From positions 1-9,905 of the forward strand of contig JAUWIQ010000038.1 of the NCBI GenBank assembly GCA_030605285.1: a stretch of 9,905 nt of DNA. The letters run 5' to 3'. This DNA comes from Planctomycetota bacterium. GTDB lineage: Bacteria; Planctomycetota; Planctomycetia; Pirellulales; UBA7805. Both the position numbers and the translations under genes were made by a program. Positions within the stretch are counted from its first letter, which is position 1, and every line of letters begins with the position of its first letter. The notes below the pieces were generated by a model. That model ran no database searches and had not been told where the DNA came from. It was given only the letters and a program-made list of their open reading frames with translations. Shown in pieces: positions 1-7,280 of the stretch.

Positions 1-441
1 CAGGCTATCCGCCACATTGTATTGTCTGGCAACCTCACGGTTATGAACGCCCTTGTTTTTGGGAGATAAAATATTTGGGAGATAAAACAATCGTCCTGAC
101 CCAATTCGAAACCTGCACTGACTTGCCACCGCTGAAAGCGGGACATGGAACAGAGTGGCCTGATCACCCAGAGACAGCCTCAGTCGGTCGCAATAGGCGA
201 GTTGCCGCGGAGTACCGCCCTAGGCGATAAATTCGGTTCTTGCGGAGCTTTCCTATCCCTAGGACATTATAATGCTAGGACACGCAGAGACCAAATAATC
301 GAATTCCGTCCCGGGCGGACCGACCTGGGCCCCGAAATAAACCACAATCCCCGTGGAGCCCGGCAAACTCTGCAATTTTCGCCCCCGGTGGCGGATCGAA
401 CTCCTGGCCGCCGGCCCAACTCAACCCTCCGCGGGTGGTCC
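1..441. other. Region without a confident gene
   Basis: No gene can be defended here. A plus-strand frame is open from the left edge (codons starting at position 3) to a TAA at 228-230. It could be the last 75 residues of a protein, but it is rich in Trp and Cys and matches no family I know. A minus-strand frame starts with ATG at 146 and is open to the left edge (about 48 codons), with no convincing ribosome-binding site. The two overlap, so at most one is real. The palindromic ATTATAAT at 266-273 gives a perfect TATAAT box on each strand. On the minus strand it has a poor TTGGTC partner 17 bases upstream. Positions 230-441 hold nothing else I recognise, and there is no clear terminator for the phosphatase gene that ends at 442. 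Confidence 0.5.
58..87 (+). repeat. Short direct repeat, two 14-base copies
   Basis: TTTGGGAGATAAAA occurs at 58-71 and again, identically, at 74-87, a period of 16 bases. The period is not a multiple of three, so it would not give a peptide repeat. That mildly favours non-coding DNA here. It could be a slippage duplication or paired binding sites; nothing in the sequence decides. Confidence 0.6.
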
Positions 442-1269
442 CTAAGGACCCGAAAAATCCCCTCCCCGCCTCTCGTAGCCCAGCAGGGTTACCAGTTCGG
501 CATTCAGTGATTCGGTCGCCGTAGCGACCGGCCACGGTCGGTCCAACTGGAACGGACCGCCGTCGAGCGCAGTGAGGACCCCTCCCGACTCCTGCACGAG
601 GAGGGCCCCGGCCGCAATATCCCAGGCATGGGTCCCAGTCGCCCAATACGCATCCAACCGACCCGCGGCCACATAACACATGTTCAGGGCGGCCGATCCA
701 GTTCGGCGGATCGCCTGGGCTCGCTCAAAAACATCCAAAAGATTGGACAATTCTGGTGCATCTCTTCGCATGCTGGGCGGAAAACTGACCGCCACCAGGG
801 CGTTGGCGAGTCGCTCTACCGGACTTGTTTGAATTGCCAGCCCGTTCAGCTTGGCGCCCCCGCCCCTGCTGGCTGTATAACATTCGTCGGCAACGGGATT
901 GTAGACCGCTGCCGCAATTACCTCATCCCCGCAGAGGACTGCTACGGAACAGGCGTAATGGGGAAAGTTGTGGGCAAAGTTGGTGGTACCATCGAGTGGA
1001 TCCACGAGCCAGAGATACGATTCACGGTCGGCAAACTGCGATTCTAAATCTCCCTCAGTGGACGATTCTTCCCCCACAAACCGATGTTTCGGAAACACCT
1101 CGGCAATCGTCTGGCGGACCGCCTCCTGAGCCTCCAGATCGGCCTCGGTCACCAAGTCCGCAGGCCCCTTCTCACGGACCGTTACGCGACCGGCCCAATC
1201 GAGCAGAACCGATCCACCCGTTCTGGCGGCTCGCTCGCAAACACTAAATATTTGATCCTGGCAACACAT
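442..1269 (-). CDS. Inositol monophosphatase family protein
   Basis: A 275-residue metal-dependent sugar or inositol phosphate phosphatase of the IMPase/SuhB superfamily, a usual full length for the family. The metal-site motifs are all present: GEES at 66-69, WLVDPLDGTTNF at 87-98 with the Asp residues of DPLD, and WDIAAG at 216-221 near the C-terminus, followed by QESGG. DLVTEAD at 38-44 is the usual N-terminal element. The protein looks cytoplasmic, without a signal peptide or membrane span. The ATG at 1267-1269 has AAGG seven bases upstream, which supports this start. The substrate cannot be told from sequence: inositol-1-phosphate, histidinol phosphate, PAP and fructose bisphosphate are all used within the superfamily. 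The gene stands alone, transcribed away from the candidate small RNA at 1431-1565. Its promoter must lie in the AT-rich gap to its right, but I could not pick one. Confidence 0.95.
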   Translation of the reverse strand: MCCQDQIFSVCERAARTGGSVLLDWAGRVTVREKGPADLVTEADLEAQEAVRQTIAEVFPKHRFVGEESSTEGDLESQFADRESYLWLVDPLDGTTNFAHNFPHYACSVAVLCGDEVIAAAVYNPVADECYTASRGGGAKLNGLAIQTSPVERLANALVAVSFPPSMRRDAPELSNLLDVFERAQAIRRTGSAALNMCYVAAGRLDAYWATGTHAWDIAAGALLVQESGGVLTALDGGPFQLDRPWPVATATESLNAELVTLLGYERRGGDFSGP

Positions 1270-1443
1270 CCCGACACCTTAATTGGTCGCCCAGGCCTCG
1301 CCAATAGGACCCGGCGTCGCGATAAGATACGAGAAAAGAATATTTCGTTTGCCGCAGAAATCCGGGGCAAAAAATGTTTTTTTTCTTTTTTTTGTAAAAC
1401 TGTAGACACACAGTGGCGAGTTGTTAAGATTGAGGTAGAAGTT

Positions 1444-1503
1444 ATGGCTATTACTAACTGTACCTCGCTGATGCATTATTTCTTGTTATATTTTTGGCGT
1501 TGA
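1444..1503 (+). CDS. Possible 19-residue small protein
   Basis: ATG at 1444 opens a 19-codon frame ending in TGA at 1501-1503, encoding MAITNCTSLMHYFLLYFWR. GAGG at 1432-1435 sits eight bases before the start, a good ribosome-binding spacing. The C-terminal half (LMHYFLLYFW) is hydrophobic and aromatic, and could touch the membrane. The ORF stops 23 bases before an intrinsic terminator, as expected of a short independent mini-gene. The ribosome-binding site is paired in a predicted stem (1432-1466), which could limit translation. ORFs this short arise easily by chance, so its coding status is uncertain. Confidence 0.25.
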   Translation: MAITNCTSLMHYFLLYFWR

Positions 1504-1526
1504 ATTCGGCCTCTTCTCTGTTCCGG

Positions 1527-1565
1527 CCCCGTCGCTTCACCTTGGTGCAAGCGACGGGGTTTTTT
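1527..1565 (+). terminator. Strong intrinsic terminator on the plus strand
   Basis: CCCCGTCGCTT (1527-1537) pairs perfectly over 11 bases with AAGCGACGGGG (1549-1559). CAC/GTG can extend the stem inward around a CTTG loop, leaving one bulged C. Six T residues follow at 1560-1565. There is no T-run on the other side, so it acts on plus-strand transcripts only. It lies 142 bases before the next plus-strand gene and would insulate it from transcription coming from the left. Confidence 0.9.
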
Positions 1566-1707
1566 ATTATGGATTTATTGTGGATGTTGCTTCCGGTGTG
1601 GCAACCACCGGCCCGGGCCACTGGTCGCATAATGATTCCCGAACGCGACTCCCACCCGCGAGACCCTACCCCGAACGTTTGACCTGAAGTCGCCTCGGAC
1701 AGAAGAT

Positions 1708-2469
1708 ATGGTCCCCTCCCCTTGGCAACTGGACGAACGCCGTGCATCGTTGCAACTTCCGGAAGGCTCGGCCGTTCTCGATACGGTGCGTCCCGGGAAC
1801 GGCATGCGACTGACTACTTCGCGTCATCCCAACTGCACTGTCTTTAAGATCCATGGCGACGGTTTGGATTCTCCGCTTGAGGCTACCGATCCGGACACCG
1901 CAATACCGGATACTTATGTGCGCGGCAACGATCTGGTGGTGACTTTTGGTAAGACGAGGGAGTTGCCCTTCTCTCTACAGACTTACTGGCGGGCAATCGC
2001 TCCACGCTCGGAAGGAATTCACTGGGGATTGGAACTGATCCTTTCCGCCCAGACGCTTCGTATTCAGTCCCACGCCCGTGTCTGTGTCGAGAGCCTCCTG
2101 AACGGCACGGAAATTTTAAATCTACGAAACCACGGGCAGCCCGATTTTGAAACCTTGGACCCCGTGCGCGGGCCTCTGGTACTCACCCCCAGCGATCGTA
2201 CGGGCTGTTTTGTGTTTCGTGCCGAAAACGCTCTGCTGAGCTACGTTGAAATGATTCATCCGCTCGATTTCACCACTTCAAAGCTCGAGCGTCTGGGGGA
2301 TACCCCACTCTGGTCGCTTTCGCATACGACCGTTAATCACTGGATGGAAAAAGGGGTTATCCTTCGTGGCCGACTCCGAGGAATCCTCGTTCCACGGCAG
2401 CAGGATCTTGAGTTTGCCGGAAAGGCCTATGAGGATTTCTGCGCGGCCAAATTATCCCTGACCACTTAA
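1708..2469 (+). CDS. Conserved-looking protein of unknown function
   Basis: I do not recognise this 253-residue protein. It has no signal peptide or membrane span and looks cytoplasmic. It is rich in alternating hydrophobic and polar stretches (for example RGPLVLTP, GCFVFRAENALLSYVEM and GVILRGRLRGILVP), which suggests a mainly beta-strand fold. No catalytic motif stands out. Trp residues sit near positions 93, 105 and 201. The ATG at 1708 is the first start in frame. Only a weak AGAAG precedes it, and the next Met is about 33 codons in, so the start is moderately sure. It begins 142 bases after an intrinsic terminator, so it probably has its own promoter in that gap. It ends 17 bases from the converging gene at 2487, with no hairpin terminator between them. 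The low stop density and normal composition support a real gene. Confidence 0.8.
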   Translation: MVPSPWQLDERRASLQLPEGSAVLDTVRPGNGMRLTTSRHPNCTVFKIHGDGLDSPLEATDPDTAIPDTYVRGNDLVVTFGKTRELPFSLQTYWRAIAPRSEGIHWGLELILSAQTLRIQSHARVCVESLLNGTEILNLRNHGQPDFETLDPVRGPLVLTPSDRTGCFVFRAENALLSYVEMIHPLDFTTSKLERLGDTPLWSLSHTTVNHWMEKGVILRGRLRGILVPRQQDLEFAGKAYEDFCAAKLSLTT

Positions 2470-2486
2470 GAATCGCCCGCGACAAG

Positions 2487-4091
2487 TTAGAGTTGGATCC
2501 ATCCCAAATGATCCATCCAACGGGCCAGCCAGGGCTGAGTCCAGGGGTTCCAACTGGGATAACTCGCCGAGAGGGCACCGACGGCGAGCAGGATGCTGGC
2601 CAGGATTTGCCGCCCGCGACTGCCTGCGGTCCAGTCGGCCGCAGGAATCATGGCCACCAGCCAAAGGGGAATCAACCAGAAAAACCAACGGAACCCGCTG
2701 GTCATGCCCCCGTAATTCCGCAATTCCGGCGACTGGGCCAGATAAAAAGTGAAACAGACAAGCGAGACCAAACCGACGAGCCATCCGGCCGCACGCAAAG
2801 ACGGCTTGGTACAACCTGCGACCATCATCAGCATCCCCGCCACACTGAGTAGCCAGATCGGAGTCAGGGAAAAGAACCCGTGGTGCCCCAAGAGACAATG
2901 CAAGGCGTAACGGCTCCAGGAAGGTTCGCCACGATCGACCACCGAGCGCGCCTGGAGACTTTGGGCGTTCGTCTTCCAATAACTCGTTTTGGACACACCA
3001 CCGACTTCGTAACTGTAGTCGTACCAATTACCGGTTTGCCAGTCCTCCCCAGCTGCCCGATACGCATAAGGGGGCAAGAGGGTACGATGGGCAAGATAAT
3101 TCGTTCCCACCGCCGCGGCCACCACCAGCAGCGCAGCGGGAACACCAAAACAGAGCGTGAGTCGCGGCGTTTTCCAGAGCAGGGCCAGCCCTAAAACAAT
3201 CAGCAAGAGTGCCGCCGGAAATTCCACTGCCGCTGCAAGGCAGGCGAAGAAGCCAGCCATTGCAAACCACCATCCTTGGCGTCGACTCTCATACCAAATT
3301 GCCGTCGCAGCATAGAGCGCAACCATCACACAAACAGCCGCGATCAGGTGGTTGTTTAACGCCACGGAAAACGTGGTTAGAAAAGTACCAAATGTGGCGG
3401 TCGCCATCACCAACAAGCGTCCCCAGTCGGAGAGGCCGAATTTTTCCAACAGCATCGCAAGCAGCACAAACAGTAGAACCATGCTTGTTAGATTGGTACA
3501 AAGCAACATCGTGCGCACAACTTGAAAAGGTTGCTTTGCGAGAGTCCATCCCGTGCACGCACGTAAGACCCAATATTCGCCGGCAAGCAGGGTCGGCCGC
3601 AGCGTCGGCTTACTCGAGTAAAGATGCGGCTCACCGGACCGATTATGTTTCACCATGTCGATCGTCTGCCACCGCGAGTACTCTTTGGGGTCGGTCACAA
3701 TTTGGTCGATCGCATAGGTCCCGTCATCGACGAGTGCGCGAATCGTACACCAGCGACTCCGATCGTTGGCACTCAAAAAAGGCCGTTGCAAATTCACTCG
3801 TTCGCGGACCTCCGCTTCATAGCGGTCGAGTTTTTCTTGCAGTGGCTTCCCGCGAAAACCTTCTTTTTCACAATGAGCCATGTGGCGCGCTACCGCCTGA
3901 CGCACACGCATTTTTTCAATTGCCTGGATATCCACATTGGTGAAGGAGAGGATACGTCCGGCCATATTTCCCGCAGAAAGGGTGATTAGCAGCACGTAGG
4001 CGGCCCAGCGTATACGGGCCGCACGAAGCTCCGTGGACTGCGTTGCAGCAGGTGCCACCACTTGATCGCCCTGTTGGCCAGCATCGGTCAT
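2487..4091 (-). CDS. Polytopic membrane protein, GT-C glycosyltransferase-like
   Basis: A 534-residue integral membrane protein with about ten hydrophobic segments: one near 29-49, a cluster over 192-329, and a further set over 405-511. A large extracytoplasmic loop follows the first span. The loop carries NDRSRW (109-114), DDGTYAID (122-129) and YSSKPTL (158-164). NYGGMTSGFRWFFWLIP lies at 459-475. This pattern resembles bacterial GT39/PMT-like GT-C proteins, which move sugars from polyprenyl-phosphate donors on the outer face of the membrane. No biochemically proven catalytic residue can be named. Its ATG overlaps the stop of the preceding GT2 gene as ATGA (4088-4091), implying translational coupling, and a GT2 making lipid-linked sugar is a fitting partner. 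Acceptor and sugar are unknown. The alternative is a membrane protein that has lost enzymatic activity. Confidence 0.85.
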   Translation of the reverse strand: MTDAGQQGDQVVAPAATQSTELRAARIRWAAYVLLITLSAGNMAGRILSFTNVDIQAIEKMRVRQAVARHMAHCEKEGFRGKPLQEKLDRYEAEVRERVNLQRPFLSANDRSRWCTIRALVDDGTYAIDQIVTDPKEYSRWQTIDMVKHNRSGEPHLYSSKPTLRPTLLAGEYWVLRACTGWTLAKQPFQVVRTMLLCTNLTSMVLLFVLLAMLLEKFGLSDWGRLLVMATATFGTFLTTFSVALNNHLIAAVCVMVALYAATAIWYESRRQGWWFAMAGFFACLAAAVEFPAALLLIVLGLALLWKTPRLTLCFGVPAALLVVAAAVGTNYLAHRTLLPPYAYRAAGEDWQTGNWYDYSYEVGGVSKTSYWKTNAQSLQARSVVDRGEPSWSRYALHCLLGHHGFFSLTPIWLLSVAGMLMMVAGCTKPSLRAAGWLVGLVSLVCFTFYLAQSPELRNYGGMTSGFRWFFWLIPLWLVAMIPAADWTAGSRGRQILASILLAVGALSASYPSWNPWTQPWLARWMDHLGWIQL

Positions 4092-5119
4092 ACATCGCCT
4101 GAGCGTGTTTTTTCATCTGGACTGACGGAATGTCGTCTCGAGTTACCGCCGGGTGATGTACTGTCCGCCAGAGGATTCGTTTCTTCCATGATCGAATAGT
4201 TGTCGGTGCCCCGACCCATTTGAGCGGCAATCATCTCAGCCAAAAGACCCAGAGATAAAAGCTGACCTCCCAGCAACAAGGCACCCAGCGAATAGTAGAG
4301 CAATGCCGTTTCATGAATATTGAGTGCCGTAATGGAATCGAACAGCCGGGAAATTACCCACCAGACGGACATGGAAAACATCCCCAGTCCCCCCAAGGCA
4401 AACGCACCAAGACCTACGGTACCCATCAGGTGCAGCGGTCTCTGGCTGTATCCTGTCAGAAAAATAACGGTCATCAGATCCAAAATTCCCTTCAACAATC
4501 GTTTCGACCCGTACTTGGTATTTCCGTGCTTGCGAGCACGATGGCCGATCACAATCTCGCCGATGCGAAAGCCTCGGGCTGCGGCGAGAAGTGGGACAAA
4601 ACGGTGCATCTCTCCATAAAGATGGACTTCTGCCAACACTTCGCGACGATAGCATTTCATGCCGCAGTTGATGTCGTGTAATTTCAACCTGGTCACACCG
4701 CGAACCATCCCGTTAAACAGTCGCGACGAAACCACCTTGCACCACGGGTCGTGGCGGATTTGCTTCCAGCCGCTCACGACGTCGAGACCCTCCTGGATTT
4801 TGGCGACAAACCGTGGGATTTCGCTGGGGTCATCCTGAAGATCTCCATCGAGCGTCATCACCAAATCTCCACGAACGGTGCAAAACCCGGCATTCAGTGC
4901 GGCCGATTTTCCGAAATTGCGGCGGAATCGGATACCCCGCACCCTCGCATCGCTGGCAGCCAACTGCTCGATCACCACCCAACTCCCATCGGTCGAACCG
5001 TCGTCCACAAAGACAATCTCCAGTTCGAACCCACCTACTGCCGAGGCCGCGTCAATTTCCTCGTAGAGGGTCTTGAGGTTTTCCACCTCGTTGCAAATAG
5101 GAATCACAATGGAGATCAT
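4088..5119 (-). CDS. Family 2 glycosyltransferase, polyprenyl-phosphate sugar synthase type
   Basis: A 343-residue enzyme of the DPM1/GtrB/ArnC type, expected to transfer a sugar from a nucleotide donor to polyprenyl phosphate at the inner face of the membrane. From the ATG at 5119: the N-terminal strand ISIVIPICNE at 2-11, VDDGSTD at 38-44, the DxD metal site at D91-D93 within DGDLQDDP, HDINCGMKCYRREV around 148-161, and RKHGNTKYG ahead of the membrane part. Two C-terminal membrane spans follow, then a hydrophilic tail of about 40 residues with many Ser, Asn and Arg. A GTG at 5173 in the same frame would add 18 residues. I prefer the ATG because the family starts just before this strand, though neither has a good ribosome-binding site. 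It overlaps the next gene by four bases. The sugar cannot be predicted. Confidence 0.93.
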   Translation of the reverse strand: MISIVIPICNEVENLKTLYEEIDAASAVGGFELEIVFVDDGSTDGSWVVIEQLAASDARVRGIRFRRNFGKSAALNAGFCTVRGDLVMTLDGDLQDDPSEIPRFVAKIQEGLDVVSGWKQIRHDPWCKVVSSRLFNGMVRGVTRLKLHDINCGMKCYRREVLAEVHLYGEMHRFVPLLAAARGFRIGEIVIGHRARKHGNTKYGSKRLLKGILDLMTVIFLTGYSQRPLHLMGTVGLGAFALGGLGMFSMSVWWVISRLFDSITALNIHETALLYYSLGALLLGGQLLSLGLLAEMIAAQMGRGTDNYSIMEETNPLADSTSPGGNSRRHSVSPDEKTRSGDV

Positions 5120-5132
5120 GGCCGTGGATCCC

Positions 5133-5256
5133 AAGAACCGGTAAAAAAGAGGGACTACAGTCGGGGAGGACACATCGCTCGGCGAGTCCCATTCTATCTC
5201 GCGCAGACCGTCGTTTCAATTCACCGCTTTGCGGGCAGGGCTCTGCACCGGTTCTT
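5133..5256. repeat. 10-bp inverted repeat spanning the pre-GT2 leader
   Basis: AAGAACCGGT at 5133-5142 and ACCGGTTCTT at 5247-5256 are perfect inverted copies, with 104 bases between them. The pair brackets nearly the whole 137-base gap between the flippase-like gene (stop at 5257) and the GT2 ATG at 5119. In the minus-strand transcript they could form a long-range stem ending 13 bases before the ATG, which has no clear ribosome-binding site. ACCGGT is itself palindromic, so each arm may be an independent site instead. No function is shown. Confidence 0.5.
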
Positions 5257-6255
5257 TTACTTGCCGATTCTCGGTCTACGGCCAAATGGCAAAAAAATGA
5301 AAGCCAGAATCAACTCGGCCACAAGCCACACCAACCGCAGCACCACGGCCACCCCCAGCGCAGTCGCATCGGGAAGCGGTAGATGCAGAACCTCTGCAAA
5401 ATAAAAATGTCCGAGCAAAACCGAGATCAGGAATTCTCGCACACCGGCACCCCCTGGAATCATCGATAAAAACCCGGCCACGATTGCCATACTTACCGCT
5501 GCTAGAAAATAGGGAAGGTGGGCAATCGCATCGATTCCGGTAATACCCAAACCCAGCAAAACCGCCCAAAGGCTATAAGCCAGCAGCACCCAGCCTAAGG
5601 AAACCATCACCCAGCCGGAAAGTATCAGGGGCGGGCGGAGGTTGGCCAGCCGCTCTTTGATCTCAGGATCGAGACGCTCCGTTCCCAGTCGAACCACGAG
5701 ATAGCGAAAAATCGGGGGCAACGTTGGCAATCCCGACAAAATGAGCAGGGCGACGGCCAGAGGGAGTAAATAAGGGTGATCTCGCAGATGATCTCTGAGC
5801 CAGAAGACCATCATTAAAATCGAGAGGGAGGCACCCACCGCCATCATCGTCAACGTTTCTAGAAAAACGCTGACGGCGGTAACCGTCGAGCCGATCTTCG
5901 CATCGCGCAACAGACTCGTCCGCAGTACGACGACCAATGCCTTGCCCGGAACATATTTTCCCAGGGTACCGATATAGAAGGCACGGAGCGTGTCGCGGAT
6001 CTTGACCCGTTGGCCAAGTGCCTGGAGCAAAAGGTACCAGAAGGCAGCCATCGGAAGCATGCCGAGCAAATAGAGCAGGCCCGAAACGATGAGCCAACCA
6101 GGATGCAGTTGCCAAGCAAAACCGTTTGCACCCTTTGCGTCCAGATCTGCCCAGGCGAAATGGACCGTACGGTAAATTCCCCAGGAAACAACCGCCAGTA
6201 CGACCAGATTCAGCAGTAGTTTGAGCTGCTTGGCGCGGGTGCCTGAAATTGCCAT
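5257..6255 (-). CDS. Flippase-like membrane protein, LPG synthase TM-domain family
   Basis: A 332-residue membrane protein of the lysylphosphatidylglycerol-synthase TM-domain family (MprF N-terminal domain, AglD, UPF0104). Members of this fold are often linked to lipid or lipid-linked sugar translocation. Family signatures from the ATG at 6255: GKYVPGK at 99-105, FLETLTMM around 131-138, and GFLSMIPGGAGVREF at 261-275. About eight hydrophobic spans are visible, and the C-terminus is basic (GRRPRIGK). It lacks the soluble C-terminal aminoacyl transfer domain of full MprF, so lysyl transfer is unlikely. A GTG directly precedes the ATG in frame. GGGAG lies 10 bases before the GTG and 13 before the ATG, so either may start translation. 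It is the first gene of the minus-strand block with the GT2 and the GT-C-like gene. A role in moving the lipid-linked product is inferred from this position only. Confidence 0.92.
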   Translation of the reverse strand: MAISGTRAKQLKLLLNLVVLAVVSWGIYRTVHFAWADLDAKGANGFAWQLHPGWLIVSGLLYLLGMLPMAAFWYLLLQALGQRVKIRDTLRAFYIGTLGKYVPGKALVVVLRTSLLRDAKIGSTVTAVSVFLETLTMMAVGASLSILMMVFWLRDHLRDHPYLLPLAVALLILSGLPTLPPIFRYLVVRLGTERLDPEIKERLANLRPPLILSGWVMVSLGWVLLAYSLWAVLLGLGITGIDAIAHLPYFLAAVSMAIVAGFLSMIPGGAGVREFLISVLLGHFYFAEVLHLPLPDATALGVAVVLRLVWLVAELILAFIFLPFGRRPRIGK

Positions 6256-6296
6256 CACCTAGGGTCATCTCCCGGCCTCCGATTGGATTCTCGCTA

Positions 6297-6324
6297 TTGT
6301 GCCGACTGATTCGATACGGCACAA
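6297..6324. promoter_or_regulatory. 8-bp inverted repeat between divergent genes, possible operator
   Basis: TTGTGCCG at 6297-6304 and CGGCACAA at 6317-6324 are perfect inverted copies around a 12-base spacer, with half-site centres 20 bases apart, about two helical turns. It lies in the 180-base gap between the flippase-like gene (minus strand, from 6255) and the DUF502 gene (plus strand, from 6436), where both promoters must be. That geometry suits a dimeric regulator acting on both. There is no T-run, so it is not a terminator. The regulator is unknown. Confidence 0.5.
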
Positions 6325-6435
6325 GTCGAACGCGTCAACGGGCCGAAGACCAAAGAGGCGATGTCTTGCGTTACGGCCCATCCCAAGTGATAGCATCACC
6401 TCTTCTCATTCCTTATTGGATGCCCTGGGAGAATC

Positions 6436-7122
6436 ATGATGAAGCGTTTCACCTCCTGGATCTGGCGGCAGGGCATTGTCTCGACGTTTATGACCGGTTT
6501 TTTTGTTCTGCTGCCCTTCATGATTACGCTTGCCATTATGGGCTGGGCCGCGAGCTGGTTGGTCAGCCTTTTCGGGCCAGGAAGCCTCTTTGGCCGTGCC
6601 TTGCAGGTCGTGGGCCTGCACCTGCTGCCTGCCGAAACACGCAACTGGATTGCCACGCTGCTCGGCTGGGCACTCGTACTGATTACGATCTGGCTGACCG
6701 GTGTCGCATTCAAATCACTGGCGAAACATCGGATCCAAAAAAAGTTCAACCACCTCATAGAACGTATCCCGCTCGTTAGCGTGATCTACAAACCGATAGC
6801 CCAGGTGATTAGCATGTTGCAGAACAACGATGACGATCAAATGAAATCGATGGGCGTTGTCTACTGCACATTCAGCGATACCCATGGGGGTGGCTTTCTG
6901 GCGTTGATCGCCTCTGCTCAGGTATTCCGTTTTACCGGTCGCGACTGCCATGCGATCTATATCCCGACGTCGCCCGTACCGATGTCGGGAGGGATCGTGT
7001 TCGTGCCCGTCGAAAAAGTACACGCGGTTGAGATGCAGGTAGACGACCTGATGCAGATCTATTTCTCGCTCGGGGTGATGGCAAATAAAATTGTTCCCAG
7101 CCAATACCTCGGCAATTCCTGA
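6436..7122 (+). CDS. DUF502 family membrane protein
   Basis: A 228-residue protein of the DUF502 family, whose biochemical role is unknown. Family features are in order: a first membrane span with TGFFVLLPFMITLAI (20-34), a second span around 72-92, IPLVSVIYKPIAQV at 111-124 after a basic QKKFNHLIER stretch, IYIPTSPVPMSGGIVFVP at 174-191, and a C-terminal VDDLMQIYFSLGVM. The soluble C-terminal half follows the two spans. The ATGs at 6436 and 6439 are adjacent. GGGAG at 6427-6431 is four bases before the first and seven before the second, so the second may be the true start. It is divergent from the flippase-like gene and shares the region with the 6297-6324 inverted repeat. No terminator hairpin is visible after its stop. 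Confidence 0.95.
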   Translation: MMKRFTSWIWRQGIVSTFMTGFFVLLPFMITLAIMGWAASWLVSLFGPGSLFGRALQVVGLHLLPAETRNWIATLLGWALVLITIWLTGVAFKSLAKHRIQKKFNHLIERIPLVSVIYKPIAQVISMLQNNDDDQMKSMGVVYCTFSDTHGGGFLALIASAQVFRFTGRDCHAIYIPTSPVPMSGGIVFVPVEKVHAVEMQVDDLMQIYFSLGVMANKIVPSQYLGNS

Positions 7123-7280
7123 ATACTCCACCTCCACCGCAGAGATTGGCTCATCGGGAGTCGTGAGAGAGGGACCTCAACGCACCGCAGGGGTTGCAGC
7201 TGCGCCATCGCCATCCCCAGGCGCCTGCGATCACAAATAGTGCCGACCAAAAACAGCCTTTACCTTCAACCTTTGCCAAC

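Larger units (their letters stand above)
1431..1565 (+). ncRNA. Candidate small structured RNA or leader transcript
   Basis: This stretch begins with a stem-loop: GAGGTA (1432-1437) pairs with TACCTC (1461-1466), and AGTTA (1440-1444) pairs with TAACT (1455-1459), around a 10-base loop. It ends in a strong intrinsic terminator. No plus-strand gene of normal size lies upstream, because the phosphatase gene runs the other way, so the terminator needs a local transcript. The region is clearly more AT-rich than its surroundings. The 5' end is uncertain and may lie further left. The stem covers a GAGG ribosome-binding site and the first base of the ATG of a 19-codon ORF, so this could be a pure small RNA, a mini-gene or a translationally gated leader. 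It matches no RNA family that I recognise. Confidence 0.4.

Noticed and set aside
385..412. GTTCGATCC on the minus strand as a tRNA T-loop
   Set aside because: The flanking bases do not form a T-stem, and no acceptor stem or anticodon arm can be built around it.
145..510. 121-codon plus-strand ORF over the phosphatase 3' end
   Set aside because: It overlaps the end of the phosphatase gene, has no ribosome-binding site, and its Pro/Arg-rich translation looks like a GC-rich shadow frame.
1403..1430. TAGACA-16-TAAGAT as the promoter of the small transcript
   Set aside because: It would start transcription near 1437, inside the stem-loop and after the GAGG ribosome-binding site, which conflicts with the structure it should drive.
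1084..1503. 139-codon plus-strand ORF reaching the small ORF's stop
   Set aside because: Most of it is antisense to the phosphatase gene with its intact motifs, and its Arg-rich translation looks like a shadow. Only the last 19 codons have a ribosome-binding site of their own.
1494..1682. 62-codon plus-strand ORF starting with TTG
   Set aside because: It runs straight through the strong intrinsic terminator at 1527-1565, has no ribosome-binding site and shows no recognisable protein features.
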